A DNA stretch of 64,000 nt from Streptomyces caelestis (GCF_014205255.1 NZ_JACHNE010000001.1:7440001-7504000); one strand, 5' to 3'. Shown: positions 8,503 to 16,926, counted from the first letter of the stretch. A program made the numbers and translations. Notes: generated from the sequence alone by a model not told the origin.

Positions 8503-10374
8503 TTAGTTGCTGTCGCTCACCTGGTCCATGGGGAGCCACAGCACCGTGCCCCTGGCGGCCGCGCCCTTGGTGCCCGCGGCCACCTCCTGGTCGGTGAGGG
8601 CCCGGTTCCAGACGCGGACGTCGTCGATCGCCCCGGTGAGGAACGCCCGGCTGTCCATGCGCTGGCCGATGTGCACGCCGAACGGGGAGTTGCGGCTGAC
8701 CGAGCCCGGCACGTCCGTGGTGCTGATGGGCGTGCCGTCGAGGAAGAGGGTCAGTTGCCCGCCGCCCCGGCGCAGGACCAGGTGGTGCCAGCGGCCGTCG
8801 TTGTGGGCGCCGGCGGTCCACACCGAGGCCGTCCTGACGGTCGCCGCGCCCGACCGGGTGGTGATGAGCGCCCGGACTCGGTCGCTCGCCGGCTCCCCGC
8901 GCAGCCAGACCTGCGGCTGGGTGCTGCCGATGCCGCCCATCCACAGGAAGGGCTGTTCGCCGGTCGTGGCCGTGTAGCGGAAGAACAGCGAGGCCGTGAA
9001 GTCCCCCTCGCCCAGCGCCAGTCGGGACCGATAGGGCAGGCGTACGGCGTCGTCGGTACCGTCGAAGGACAGCGCACTGCCGCGGACACCGGCCGTCCGC
9101 CCGGCGCCGCCGAGCACGGCCGCGGGCTTCGCTCCCGAGGCGGCGTCGCGGGTGGTCGGGTCGGCGCCACGGCGTGGTTTCAGCCAGTCCTCGGTGAAGC
9201 GGGCGAAGCGGATCTCGTCGCGGGCGTCGACCGCGCCGCCCTCGTACAGCAGGCCCACCGTCGAGGAGTCGACCGCCGCCATGTCGGAGTAGCCGGACCA
9301 GTCCGTGGTGACCACCGTGCCCCGGTCCACACTGTCCCAGGTGCGCCCGCCGTCGTAGGAGGAGCGGACCATCATCGTCCGGCGGCGGTCGGGATCGGCC
9401 GGGGCGGACAGCAGGAGCCGGTGGCCGAGGCGCAGGGTTGCGCCCTGGACCTGGGGGGTGTAGAGGTCGGGGAGGCCGCGGAAGGGCGTGGCGAAGCTGT
9501 CGCCGCCGTCCAGGCTGAGGGTCTGGGAGCGGTGACCCAGGTCGGTGCCGTCCTGTTCCCGGCCGCTTACGAGCACGGCCCCGTCGGCGCGTTCGGTGAG
9601 CGTCACCTCCGACGGCTTCTGCCGGAACGTGCCGTCCTGAGCTATGGGCCAGGAGTCCGTGGCCCCGATCCGCCAGTGGTCGCCGCCGTCGTCGCTGACG
9701 ATGAGCGCGGCGTGGTTGGCGGTGACCCGGCTGCCGTCCCAGGTCTCGGTGTTGACGCCGAACACCAGCCGTCCGGCGTGCCTCCCGCGGGTGAGCTGGA
9801 TGCCGTGCACGGGCCCGGTGGCGTACCAGGAGTTCCAGTGTGCGGGCAGGATCTCGTCGCTCAGGTCACGCGGCTCGGACCAGGTCCGGCCGTCGTCGTC
9901 GCTGTACTGCAGGTGCGGGGTGCGGTCGCAGGGAACGGTGCAGTTGCCGGCGTCCGTACGGCCCGTGTTGTACGTCTCGGCCAGCAGGATCCGGCCGGTC
10001 CTGCGGTCCACGACGGGCGCCGGGTTGCCGTGCGTGTCGCCCGCGCCCTCGTTGACGACCTGGAGCGGACCCCAGGTGCGGCCGCCGTCGGTGGAGCGTT
10101 TGAGGACGATGTCGATGTCGGCCGCGTCACCGCAGTTGAGGACGCGGCCCTCGGCGAAGGCGAGCAGCGTGCCGGCCGTGGTGCGCACGATCGCCGGGAT
10201 CCGGAAGCACGCGTAACCGGGGTCCTGGGAGGCCTTGAAGAGGACCTGTTGTTCGAACTGTCGTAAGCCCGCGTCGGGTTGGGCATGGGCCGGGCCGGTG
10301 GGCGCGAGCAGCGCGGCGGCGGTGAGAACGGCTGTCAGGGTGGATCTCAGACGTGCGCGAAGACTGGACGGCAT
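8503..10374 (-). CDS. Secreted exo-alpha-sialidase with C-terminal LamG domain
   Basis: Neuraminidase of 623 residues that should release terminal sialic acids. A Sec signal peptide (residues 1-31, ending AHA) is followed by a six-bladed BNR propeller. The FRIP motif carrying the catalytic Arg is near residue 57. Asp-boxes are visible: STDGGRTW, SDDDGRTW, SDDGGDHW, SLDGGDSF, SYDGGRTW. The Tyr/Glu region (SGYSDMAAV, LLYEGG) is near 360-375. A concanavalin/LamG-type domain follows from about 430 (FTASLFFRYTATTGEQPFLW ... AIDDVRVWNRALT), probably for carbohydrate binding. It is followed in the same operon by the DUF4185-like gene. Confidence 0.92.
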   Translation of the reverse strand: MPSSLRARLRSTLTAVLTAAALLAPTGPAHAQPDAGLRQFEQQVLFKASQDPGYACFRIPAIVRTTAGTLLAFAEGRVLNCGDAADIDIVLKRSTDGGRTWGPLQVVNEGAGDTHGNPAPVVDRRTGRILLAETYNTGRTDAGNCTVPCDRTPHLQYSDDDGRTWSEPRDLSDEILPAHWNSWYATGPVHGIQLTRGRHAGRLVFGVNTETWDGSRVTANHAALIVSDDGGDHWRIGATDSWPIAQDGTFRQKPSEVTLTERADGAVLVSGREQDGTDLGHRSQTLSLDGGDSFATPFRGLPDLYTPQVQGATLRLGHRLLLSAPADPDRRRTMMVRSSYDGGRTWDSVDRGTVVTTDWSGYSDMAAVDSSTVGLLYEGGAVDARDEIRFARFTEDWLKPRRGADPTTRDAASGAKPAAVLGGAGRTAGVRGSALSFDGTDDAVRLPYRSRLALGEGDFTASLFFRYTATTGEQPFLWMGGIGSTQPQVWLRGEPASDRVRALITTRSGAATVRTASVWTAGAHNDGRWHHLVLRRGGGQLTLFLDGTPISTTDVPGSVSRNSPFGVHIGQRMDSRAFLTGAIDDVRVWNRALTDQEVAAGTKGAAARGTVLWLPMDQVSDSN

Positions 10375-10412
10375 GGTGCGACCTGCCCTTCATCTGGATT
10401 CCTCCGTGGATA

Positions 10413-10432
10413 CCCCCGCCTTCAGGCGGGGG
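10413..10432. repeat. Left subterminal hairpin of the tnpB element
   Basis: An 8-bp perfect stem CCCCCGCC/GGCGGGGG with a TTCA loop, followed by AGGAA. It shares loop and flank with the hairpin after tnpB. It could instead be the right-end remnant of another element of the same family. Confidence 0.6.
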
Positions 10433-10548
10433 AGGAAACGGACTCCTGCGGAGCAGGGCAGGGAAGGCCGATTCGCCCTCTGGGCGGATCGGCGCCCGCC
10501 ATCAACTACCGGCGCATAGTCACAAGTTGATGTGCTAATTTGTGAGGT

Positions 10549-11745
10549 ATGCCCACTCGCGTGAAGCGGGCCTTCAAGTACCGCTTCTATCCGACCGATG
10601 CACAGGCAGCCGAGCTGTCGCGCACCTTCGGATGCGTACGCAAGGTCTACAACATGGCGCTCGCCGCCCGCACCGAGGCATGGGCCCGACAGGAACGGGT
10701 CAACTACAACCAGACCTCGGCCATGCTCACCGCGTGGAAGAAGACCGAAGGGCTGGCCTACCTCAACGAGGTCTCCTCCGTCCCGCTGCAGCAGGCACTG
10801 CGGCACCTGCAGACCGCTTTCGCGAACTTCTTCGCCAAACGCGCCAGGTACCCGCGCTTCAAGACGAAGAAGAAGTCCCGGGCGAGCGCGGAGTACACCT
10901 CCTCCGCGTTGCGCTTCCGCGACGGCAATCTGACACCGGCCAAGATGGCCGACCCGCTGGACATCGTCTGGTCCCGCCCCCTGCCCGACGGTGCATCGCC
11001 GAGCACGGTGACCGTCAGCCGGGACAGCGCCGGACGCTGGTTCGTCTCCCTGCTGTGCGAGGACCCGCGGGTGAAGCCGCTCGCAGCTGCCGGTACGGCG
11101 GTCGGCATCGACGTGGGCCTGGACCACCTGCTCACGCTGTCGACCGGGGAGAAGATCGCCAACCCCCGGCACGAACGCCGCGACCGCGAGCGCCTGGCCA
11201 GGGCCCAGCGGGAGCTGTCCCGCAAGGCCAGAGGTGATGGTGCCAACCGGCGCAAGGCCCGTCGGCGGGTTGCGAAGATCCACGCTCGGATCGCCGACCG
11301 CAGGCGTGATGTGCTGCACAAGCTGACCACTCGACTCGTGCGTGAGAACCAAACGCTCGTGATCGAGGACCTGACCGTACGCAACATGGTCAAAAACCGG
11401 AGCCTGGCCCGTGCCATCAGTGATGCGGCGTGGGCGGAGTTCCGGAGCATGCTGGAGTACAAGGCCGGCTGGTACGGGCGGGACGTGATCGCGGTGGACC
11501 GCTTCTTCCCCTCCTCCAAGCTGTGCTCCCGCTGCGGCACCCTCCGGCCGGAGATGCCGCTGAACGTCCGGACCTGGGCGTGTGACAGCTGTGGCACGGT
11601 CCATGACCGGGACGTGAACGCGGCGAACAACCTTCTGGCCGCCGGGCTGGCGGTGTCTGTCTGTGGAGCCGGTGTCAGACCTCAACGGAGAACTCCGGGC
11701 GGGCAGTCGGCGATGAAGCAGAAAACCCCACGGCGCGAGCCGTAG
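10549..11745 (+). CDS. tnpB: RNA-guided endonuclease TnpB
   Basis: TnpB of 398 residues, ancestor-type of Cas12 nucleases. It begins with the family hallmark RAFKYRFYPT. The RuvC-like active site looks intact: Asp in VGIDVGLDHLL (about residue 187), Glu in VIEDLTVRNM (about 273) and Asp in HDRDVNAANNLL (about 354). A four-Cys zinc ribbon is present: CSRC near 325 and CDSC near 345. The start is uncertain: ATG 10549 has GAGG only one base away, while GTG 10561 has it at 13 bases. In this family the nuclease works with an RNA from the 3' end of the element to cut the empty donor site. Not linked to the flanking metabolic genes. Confidence 0.93.
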   Translation: MPTRVKRAFKYRFYPTDAQAAELSRTFGCVRKVYNMALAARTEAWARQERVNYNQTSAMLTAWKKTEGLAYLNEVSSVPLQQALRHLQTAFANFFAKRARYPRFKTKKKSRASAEYTSSALRFRDGNLTPAKMADPLDIVWSRPLPDGASPSTVTVSRDSAGRWFVSLLCEDPRVKPLAAAGTAVGIDVGLDHLLTLSTGEKIANPRHERRDRERLARAQRELSRKARGDGANRRKARRRVAKIHARIADRRRDVLHKLTTRLVRENQTLVIEDLTVRNMVKNRSLARAISDAAWAEFRSMLEYKAGWYGRDVIAVDRFFPSSKLCSRCGTLRPEMPLNVRTWACDSCGTVHDRDVNAANNLLAAGLAVSVCGAGVRPQRRTPGGQSAMKQKTPRREP

Positions 11746-11780
11746 GAATCCCCCTCGTTCACGAGGGGGAGGAAGTCAAG
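11640..11780 (+). ncRNA. Probable omega RNA (reRNA) of TnpB
   Basis: In characterised IS200/IS605 systems the guide-bearing RNA covers the 3' end of tnpB and the right end of the element, with the guide lying just outside. Here the last part of tnpB is followed by CGTAGGAATC, the hairpin at 11750-11769 and GGAAGTCAAG, which resembles the right ends of such elements. The 5' limit is a guess. Confidence 0.45.
11750..11769. repeat. Right subterminal hairpin of the tnpB element
   Basis: A perfect 8-bp stem CCCCCTCG/CGAGGGGG with a TTCA loop, five bases after the tnpB stop codon and followed by AGGAAGTCAAG. Confidence 0.7.
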
Positions 11781-11925
11781 CGTCTGTCGGCTGGCCCCCC
11801 CCACACCACCGAGGCATGGGAACGGAAATCCGGGGAGCAGATATTCGGTCAACAGGACATCCCACGTCCCGGGTGTGGGCCACAGACGGTACTCGGCTTC
11901 ACAGACCCCCCACAAGAAGCGTGCG

Positions 11926-12843
11926 TCAGGGGATCAGGACGACCTTGCCCAGGTTGGCCCTCGCCTCGATCTCCCCGTGCGCCTTCGCCGCGTCCTCCAG
12001 GGCGAACTCCCCATGGACGACGGGCTGGAGCTCTCCGGCGGCGAACAGCCGCCACAGCTCCTCGCGCCACTGCTCGTACAACTCCGGTTTGCCGCGGGCG
12101 ATGCGGGCCATCTGGAACCCGGTCACCGACTTGGCGCCCACGAGCAGGTCGTACGCCTGGACGGTGCCGCCGCCCGAGCTGTACGCCACCAGCCGTCCCT
12201 CCGGGGCGAGCGCGGTGAGGGCCTGGGGGAGCAGCTCGCCGCCGACCCCGTCCAGGGCGTAGTCGACGGGGGCACCCCAGCTGTCGTCGCCGTACGTGAC
12301 GACGTGGTCGGCGCCGAGGCCGCGGACGAAGTCGGCCTTCACCGAGTCGGAGACGGCCCCCACGACCCGTCCGGCACCCCGCCTCCGGGCCAGTTGCACG
12401 GCCAGGTGCCCGACACCGCTCGCCGCCGCCGTGACCAGGGCCGCCTCGCCCGGCTCGGGCCGCGCGGCCTCCAGGGCGCCGAGGGCGACCAGGCCGCCGC
12501 GGACCAGGGCGACCGCCGTGACGGCGTCGGCGTCCGCCGGTACGGGGGAGGCCATGGTCTCGTGCAGGAGCGCGAAGTCGGCGTAGCCGTGGCCGGAGCA
12601 GAGCCCCGTCACGCGGTCGCCGGTGCCGAAGCGGGTGACGCCCTCGCCGACGGCCGTGACCTCCCCGGCGATCTCGCCGCCGAGCGGGACCGGCTCGGCC
12701 CCCTCGGTGACCTTGCGTACGACCGGGAGCGTGACGCCGATCGCCTCCGCGCGCACGAGCAGTTCTCCGGGGCCGGGTCCGGGGACCGGTGCCTCCTCCA
12801 GGAGCAGGGCGCCGCCTCGGGATTTGTAGCGGACGCGTCGCAT
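11926..12843 (-). CDS. Quinone oxidoreductase-like MDR-family alcohol dehydrogenase
   Basis: Zinc-independent medium-chain dehydrogenase/reductase of 305 residues. GroES-like N-terminal domain (PGPGELLVRAEAIGV, then GGEIAGEVTAVGEGV), then a Rossmann domain with VTAAASGVGHLAVQLARRRGA at about 140-160, where the AASGVG stretch binds NADPH. The zinc-ligand Cys cluster is absent, as in quinone oxidoreductases. ATG 12843 follows GGAGGTGCG. It is divergent from a MarR regulator with operator repeats in the intergenic region. A role in detoxifying electrophiles or quinones is likely but inferred. Confidence 0.88.
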   Translation of the reverse strand: MRRVRYKSRGGALLLEEAPVPGPGPGELLVRAEAIGVTLPVVRKVTEGAEPVPLGGEIAGEVTAVGEGVTRFGTGDRVTGLCSGHGYADFALLHETMASPVPADADAVTAVALVRGGLVALGALEAARPEPGEAALVTAAASGVGHLAVQLARRRGAGRVVGAVSDSVKADFVRGLGADHVVTYGDDSWGAPVDYALDGVGGELLPQALTALAPEGRLVAYSSGGGTVQAYDLLVGAKSVTGFQMARIARGKPELYEQWREELWRLFAAGELQPVVHGEFALEDAAKAHGEIEARANLGKVVLIP

Positions 12844-12869
12844 CGCACCTCCGGGTGTCGTCGGTGGCC

Positions 12870-12925
12870 CCAACGATCGTTGGAGTGTCCAACGATATAG
12901 GACGATCATAGGGAGGACCAACGAT
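12870..12925. promoter_or_regulatory. MarR operators: palindrome plus two CCAACGAT half-sites
   Basis: A perfect 14-bp palindrome CCAACGATCGTTGG (12870-12883) is followed by direct copies of its half-site CCAACGAT at 12889-12896 and 12918-12925. The second is followed by TTCTTGG, completing an imperfect dyad. They fill the gap between the divergent oxidoreductase and marR genes and are the obvious binding sites for that MarR protein. Confidence 0.75.
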
Positions 12926-12945
12926 TTCTTGGTTAGGCTGCGCCC

Positions 12946-13395
12946 ATGTCGGAAGCTCCCCTCCCCGCGATCCGCTCCCTGCCCAGCTGGCTGCTCGGCC
13001 GTGCCGCCGCACGCGGCCGGGCCCTGGTGGCCGAGGCGCTGGCCGAGCAGGACATGCGGATGTGGCACCACGTGGTGCTGTCCGCCGTCCGCGATCTGGC
13101 CCCCGTCGCCCAGGCCGATCTCGGGCGCGCGGTCCGGCTGGACCCCAAGGACATGGTCGGCATCCTGAACGACCTCCAGGCGGCGGGCCTGGTGGTGCGC
13201 GAGCCGGACCCGAAGGACCGGCGGAAGAACGCGGTGTCCCTCACCGCCCGGGGAGCCCGGCTGCTGACACGCTGCGAGAAGGCGGCCCGCGCGGCCAACG
13301 ACGAGCTCCTCGCCCCGCTGTCGGAGGCCGAACGCGAGCAGTTCACGAGCATGCTGCGGCGCATATCCGGCACGGGCGACCGACGGCTGCCCTGA
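12946..13395 (+). CDS. MarR-family transcriptional regulator
   Basis: 149 residues with a central winged helix (VAQADLGRAVRLDPKDMVGILNDLQAAGLV, then the wing REPDPKDRRKNAVSLTARG). The DPxDRR...LT pattern is a MarR hallmark. It is divergent from the quinone oxidoreductase gene and probably represses it and itself through the CCAACGAT sites. No cysteine lies in the first 60 residues, so a Cys-based redox sensor is not evident. Confidence 0.9.
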   Translation: MSEAPLPAIRSLPSWLLGRAAARGRALVAEALAEQDMRMWHHVVLSAVRDLAPVAQADLGRAVRLDPKDMVGILNDLQAAGLVVREPDPKDRRKNAVSLTARGARLLTRCEKAARAANDELLAPLSEAEREQFTSMLRRISGTGDRRLP

Positions 13396-13482
13396 CGGGG
13401 CCGGGCCGAGACGGGGCCCCTGCGGCGCAGGGGGCGCTCCCCGCCGGTCGGGGCCCCGCCGCCGTGTCGCGGGAGAACCTGC

Positions 13483-14331
13483 TCAGCCCTGGGCGGCCGC
13501 GGCCCGCAGGGCGATCCGGCCCTCACCCGCGTACACGTTCATGGAGCGGCCCCGCAGGAAGCCCACCAGCGTCAGGCCCGCCTCGGCGGCCAGGTCCACC
13601 GCCAGCGAGGACGGCGCCGACACCGCCGCCAGGACCGGGATACCGGCCATCACGGCCTTCTGCGCCAGCTCGAAGGAGGCCCGGCCCGAGACGAGCAGGA
13701 CGGTCCGCGACAGCGGCAGCTCCCCGTTCTGCAGGGCACGGCCGACCAGCTTGTCGACCGCGTTGTGCCGGCCCACGTCCTCCCGGACGTCCAGCAGCTC
13801 GCCGTCCTCCGAGAAGAGGGCCGCCGCGTGCAGGCCGCCGGTCCGGTCGAAGACCCGCTGGGCGGCGCGCAGCCGGTCGGGCAGGCTCGCGAGCAGCTCG
13901 GGGGTGACCCGGAGCGGGGGAGTGTCGGCGATGGGCCAGCGGGCCGTCGTGCGCACCGCGTCCAGCGACGCCTTGCCGCACAGCCCGCAGGAGGACGTCG
14001 TGTAAACGTTGCGCTCCAGTGTGATGTCGGGGATCACCACGTCCGGGGCCGTCTGGACGTCGACCACGTTGTACGTGTTCGAGCCGTCGGCTGTCGCCCC
14101 GGCGCAGTAGACGATGTTCCGCAGGTCCCGCTGCCCGCCGAGCACCCCCTCGCTCACCAGGAAGCCCGCCGCCAGCGCGAAGTCGTCGCCCGGGGTGCGC
14201 ATGGTGATCGCCAGGGGCTTGCCGTTGAGCCGGATCTCCAGGGGTTCCTCGGCGACGAGCGTGTCCGGACGGCTGGAGACCGCCCCGTCCCGGATGCGGA
14301 GCACCTTGCGTCGTTCCGTGACTCGTCCCAT
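13483..14331 (-). CDS. fdhD: Formate dehydrogenase accessory sulfurtransferase FdhD (copy 1)
   Basis: 282 residues. FdhD carries sulfur from a cysteine desulfurase to the bis-MGD cofactor and is needed for active formate dehydrogenase. The CGLC motif is at residues 115-118, and the conserved segments GDDFALAAGFLVSEG, GLHAAALF, DVGRHNAVDKL and VSGRASFELAQKA are intact. It starts seven bases after the stop of the broken 2Fe-2S gene, so it was the last gene of that operon. Copy 2 at 40718-41566 has the same length and almost the same sequence. The similarity continues past the stop codon. Both copies look functional; the intact formate dehydrogenase at 56-61 kb has no fdhD beside it. Confidence 0.95.
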   Translation of the reverse strand: MGRVTERRKVLRIRDGAVSSRPDTLVAEEPLEIRLNGKPLAITMRTPGDDFALAAGFLVSEGVLGGQRDLRNIVYCAGATADGSNTYNVVDVQTAPDVVIPDITLERNVYTTSSCGLCGKASLDAVRTTARWPIADTPPLRVTPELLASLPDRLRAAQRVFDRTGGLHAAALFSEDGELLDVREDVGRHNAVDKLVGRALQNGELPLSRTVLLVSGRASFELAQKAVMAGIPVLAAVSAPSSLAVDLAAEAGLTLVGFLRGRSMNVYAGEGRIALRAAAAQG

Positions 14332-14338
14332 GTCCTGA

Positions 14339-15199
14339 TCAGCCCCGGTTCTGTACGTGCTGGTAGCCGAAGCGGCCCTTGATGCAGAGGTTGCCGTGGG
14401 TCACCGGGTTGCCGTGCGGCGAGGTGACCTTCACGATCTCATTGTCCAGCACGTGCAGCGTCAGGTTGCAGCCCACTCCGCAGTACGCGCACACCGTGGT
14501 CGTCTCCGTCTGCCGCGACTCGTCCCACGTACCCGCCGCGCGCATGTCGAACTCCGACTTGAACGACAGCGCGCCCGTCGGGCACACCTCGATGCAGTTC
14601 CCGCAGTACACGCACGCCGAGTCGGTCAGCGGGGCGTCGTGCTCGACGGCGATCCGGGCGTCGAAACCGCGCCCGGCGACCGAGATCGCGAAGGTGTTCT
14701 GTCACTGGTCGCCGCAGGCGTCCACGCACTTGTAGCAGAGGATGCACTTGTCGTAGTCGCGTACGTACAGGTCGTTGTCGATCTTCGGTCCCTCGTTGAG
14801 GCGGGCCGCGTCCGGGCCGAAGCGGTCCGGCTTCGCCTCGTACTCCTTGAGCCACTCGGCGACCCGCGGTGTGGTCGACAGGTCGACCGAGGACGCGAGC
14901 AGTTCGAGGACGACCTTCCGGCTGTGCCGGGCCCGCTCGGTGTCGGTGCGCACCTCCATGCCCGCCTCGGCCTTGCGGGAGCAGGCCGGCACGAGGGTCC
15001 GCGCCCCCTCGACCTCGACGACACACACCCGGCAGGCGTTCTTCGGCCGCAGCGTGTCGCCCTCGCACAGGGTCGGGATGTCCTTCCCGGCCGCCCGGCA
15101 GGCGTCCAGAATGGTCGAGCCCTCGGGGACCCTGGCCTCCTCGCCGTCGATCGTGAACTCCAGCATGCGGTGCGGGATCCCCAGCGGTGTGACGGTCAT
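14339..15199 (-). pseudogene. Formate dehydrogenase alpha N-terminal (2Fe-2S/4Fe-4S) part, interrupted by in-frame TGA
   Basis: The frame from ATG 15199 encodes the N-terminal electron-transfer part of an FdsA-like subunit. First a 2Fe-2S ferredoxin domain (CRVCVVEVEG, VPACSRK), then CILCYKCVDACGDQ, a TGA at 14702-14704 (codon 166), then the frame continues as QNTFAISVAGRGFD, CVYCGNCIEVCP and the start of the molybdopterin Fe4S4 domain (CAYCGVGC, HGNLCIKGRFG), stopping after QHVQNRG. Relatives have Trp at this point, so TGG to TGA is the simplest change. The molybdopterin domain itself is missing. ATG overlaps the stop of the upstream chimera. It could be a nonsense allele of a natural short protein, a decaying gene, or a sequencing error. 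Confidence 0.8.
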
Positions 15200-16710
15200 T
15201 CGTACGCCCCCAGACGGTCGATGGCGGATTCCACGGCGTTCCACGAGGTCTGCCCGAGACCGCAGATCGAGGCGTCCCGCATCGCGCGGCCGACCTCCCT
15301 CAGCAGGGCGATGTCCCCGGCGGCGGCCGCGCCGGTGCGCTCCGCGATCCGGTGCAGCGCCTCCTCCTGCCGCACGGTCCCGACCCGGCAGGGCACGCAC
15401 TGCCCGCACGACTCGTCGCGGAAGAACTCAGCGATGCGCAGCAGGAGCCGGGGGAGGGGCACGCTGTCGTCGAAGGCCATGACGACCCCCGAGCCGAGCG
15501 TCGTGCCCGCCTCCCGCGTCCCTTCGAAGGTGAGGGGGATGTCGAGCTCGTCGGCCCGTACGAAGCCCCCCGCCGCGCCGCCGAGCAGCACCGCCCGCAG
15601 CCCGTCCCGCACACCGGCGAGCCCGAGCAGGTCGCCCAGCGTCGCGCCGAACGGCACCTCGTAGACACCGGGCCGTTCCACGGTCCCGGACACGCAGAAC
15701 AGCTTCGGCCCGGTGGACCGCTGGGTGCCGATCGCCGCGTAGGCCGGGGCGCCCAGGGTGAGGATCGGCAGGACGTTGACCAGCGTCTCGACGTTGTTCT
15801 CGACCGTCGGTTTGCCGAACAGGCCCTTCTCCACCGGGAACGGCGGCTTCGAGCGGGGCTCGCCCCGGTAGCCCTCGATGGAGTTGAACAGGGCCGTCTC
15901 CTCACCGCAGATGTAGGCGCCCGCGCCGCGCCGGATCTCGATGTCGAAGGCGTAGCCCTGGCCGAGCACGTCATCGCCGAGCAGGCCCGGGGTGCGTGCC
16001 TGCGTGATCGCGTGCTCCAGGCGGCGCAGGGCGCGCGGGTACTCGCCGCGCAGGTAGAGGTAGCCCTTGCGGGCGCCGGTCGCGTACCCGGCGATCGTCA
16101 TGGCCTCGACCAGCGCGTACGGGTCCCCTTCCATGAGCACGCGGTCCTTGAAGGTGCCCGGCTCGGACTCGTCGGCGTTGCAGACGAGGTAGTGCGGATG
16201 GTCCGGCTGGGACGCCGTGGCCTGCCACTTGCGGCCGGTCGGGAAGGTGGCGCCGCCGCGCCCGGCCAGGCCCGAGTCGGTGACCTCGCGGACGGCCCGT
16301 TCGGGCGCGAGCACCGCACTGACCGCGCCCTCCGGGTCGACGCTCTCGATCCGGTGGCCGTCGTACGGGCCGCCGTGCCGGTGGAAGTACCACCAGGGGA
16401 TGCCGTTCTGGGCGGCCACGACCGCCGTCGCCTCGTGCAGCAGCGGCTCGATCAGCGGCCCGCACGCCGCGTACGCGTTGGCCTTCAGACCCAGGAACAC
16501 ATAGTCGACCGGGCCGACTCGGGCCGGGGCGTCGGTCGCGTGGGGGCGCGCGGTGAAGTCGCCGCGCGGGCTGCGCACCCGGACTCCGTGCTGCCTCATG
16601 GCCGCCAGATGCGGTCCACGGGCGATGAGATGCACATCGGCACCCGCGCGCTGGAGCGCGGCGCCGACATGGGCGCCGATGGCACCGGCGCCGAGAACCG
16701 CGACTTTCAC
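15196..16710 (-). CDS. PanE-like/NuoF-like chimeric protein
   Basis: 504 residues joining two unrelated enzymes in frame. Residues 1 to about 135 match the N-terminal half of a ketopantoate-reductase-family protein (MKVAVLGAGAIG Rossmann motif; QNGIPWWYFH), nearly as in the complete panE at 42372-43343. From about 140 (VTDSGLAGRGGATFPTGRKW) the rest is the NADH/FMN-binding formate dehydrogenase beta subunit: CNADESEPGTF, GAGAYICGEETALF, and the 4Fe-4S ligands ESCGQCVPCRVG. The PanE C-terminal domain and the NuoF N-terminal thioredoxin-like domain are both lost. The GTG at 16710 matches the ATG of the full panE. It overlaps the 2Fe-2S gene by ATGA. Probably a deletion product; activity is doubtful. 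Confidence 0.85.
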   Translation of the reverse strand: MKVAVLGAGAIGAHVGAALQRAGADVHLIARGPHLAAMRQHGVRVRSPRGDFTARPHATDAPARVGPVDYVFLGLKANAYAACGPLIEPLLHEATAVVAAQNGIPWWYFHRHGGPYDGHRIESVDPEGAVSAVLAPERAVREVTDSGLAGRGGATFPTGRKWQATASQPDHPHYLVCNADESEPGTFKDRVLMEGDPYALVEAMTIAGYATGARKGYLYLRGEYPRALRRLEHAITQARTPGLLGDDVLGQGYAFDIEIRRGAGAYICGEETALFNSIEGYRGEPRSKPPFPVEKGLFGKPTVENNVETLVNVLPILTLGAPAYAAIGTQRSTGPKLFCVSGTVERPGVYEVPFGATLGDLLGLAGVRDGLRAVLLGGAAGGFVRADELDIPLTFEGTREAGTTLGSGVVMAFDDSVPLPRLLLRIAEFFRDESCGQCVPCRVGTVRQEEALHRIAERTGAAAAGDIALLREVGRAMRDASICGLGQTSWNAVESAIDRLGAYE

Positions 16711-16789
16711 GGGGACACTCCGTTCGGTTTGAGGGATACCGCGGAGGTGACTGCCGTCAGGTGAGTGCCGTCCGGCTTGTGTCGACGAA

Positions 16790-16805
16790 ATATTGTCTAC
16801 AGTAT
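16790..16805. promoter_or_regulatory. Candidate FCD-GntR operator, locus 1
   Basis: ATATTGTCTACAGTAT is an imperfect dyad between the chimeric gene and the OFA transporter. A nearly identical block sits upstream of panE in locus 2 (43401-43416). Its core ACTGTAGAC reappears upstream of both adjacent gntR genes. Confidence 0.55.
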
Positions 16806-16926
16806 GGAGATTGGGGCGGCAAGGGTCCGTGCGACGACCGTTCGGCGCTTGCTGGATACCGCTCACCGCATCCCGTCGACGCGCCGCTTTCTCAACTCCC
16901 CTGCGACTGCCTAACGTTCCGGATTC

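Larger units (their letters stand above)
10413..11780 (+). mobile_element. IS200/IS605-family element with tnpB only (no tnpA)
   Basis: The element contains a tnpB gene flanked by two hairpins with the same design: CCCCCGCC-TTCA-GGCGGGGG at 10413-10432 and CCCCCTCG-TTCA-CGAGGGGG at 11750-11769. Each is followed directly by AGGAA. IS200/IS605 elements carry subterminal palindromes recognised by the Y1 transposase TnpA. There is no tnpA gene here, so the element would depend on TnpA in trans. Exact cleavage ends cannot be fixed from one copy; the right end is probably at or just after 11780. Confidence 0.7.

Noticed and set aside
10375..10548. A tnpA gene in the leader of the tnpB element
   Set aside because: The stretch is too short and no Y1 transposase motif (HUH plus Tyr) is visible on either strand.
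13396..13482. A clear intrinsic terminator after fdhD copy 1
   Set aside because: Only a 9-bp CGGGGCCCC/GGGGCCCCG pairing with a long loop was found, less convincing than the one after copy 2, so no feature was entered.
14702..14704. TGA as selenocysteine codon in a formate dehydrogenase gene
   Set aside because: The codon falls in the ferredoxin part at a Trp position, not at the molybdenum ligand; the intact FdsA has Cys there; no SECIS-like hairpin was apparent just after it.
15352..16764. Plus-strand open frame opposite the PanE-NuoF chimera
   Set aside because: Arg/Ala/Gly/Val-rich shadow; the minus strand holds NuoF and Rossmann motifs.
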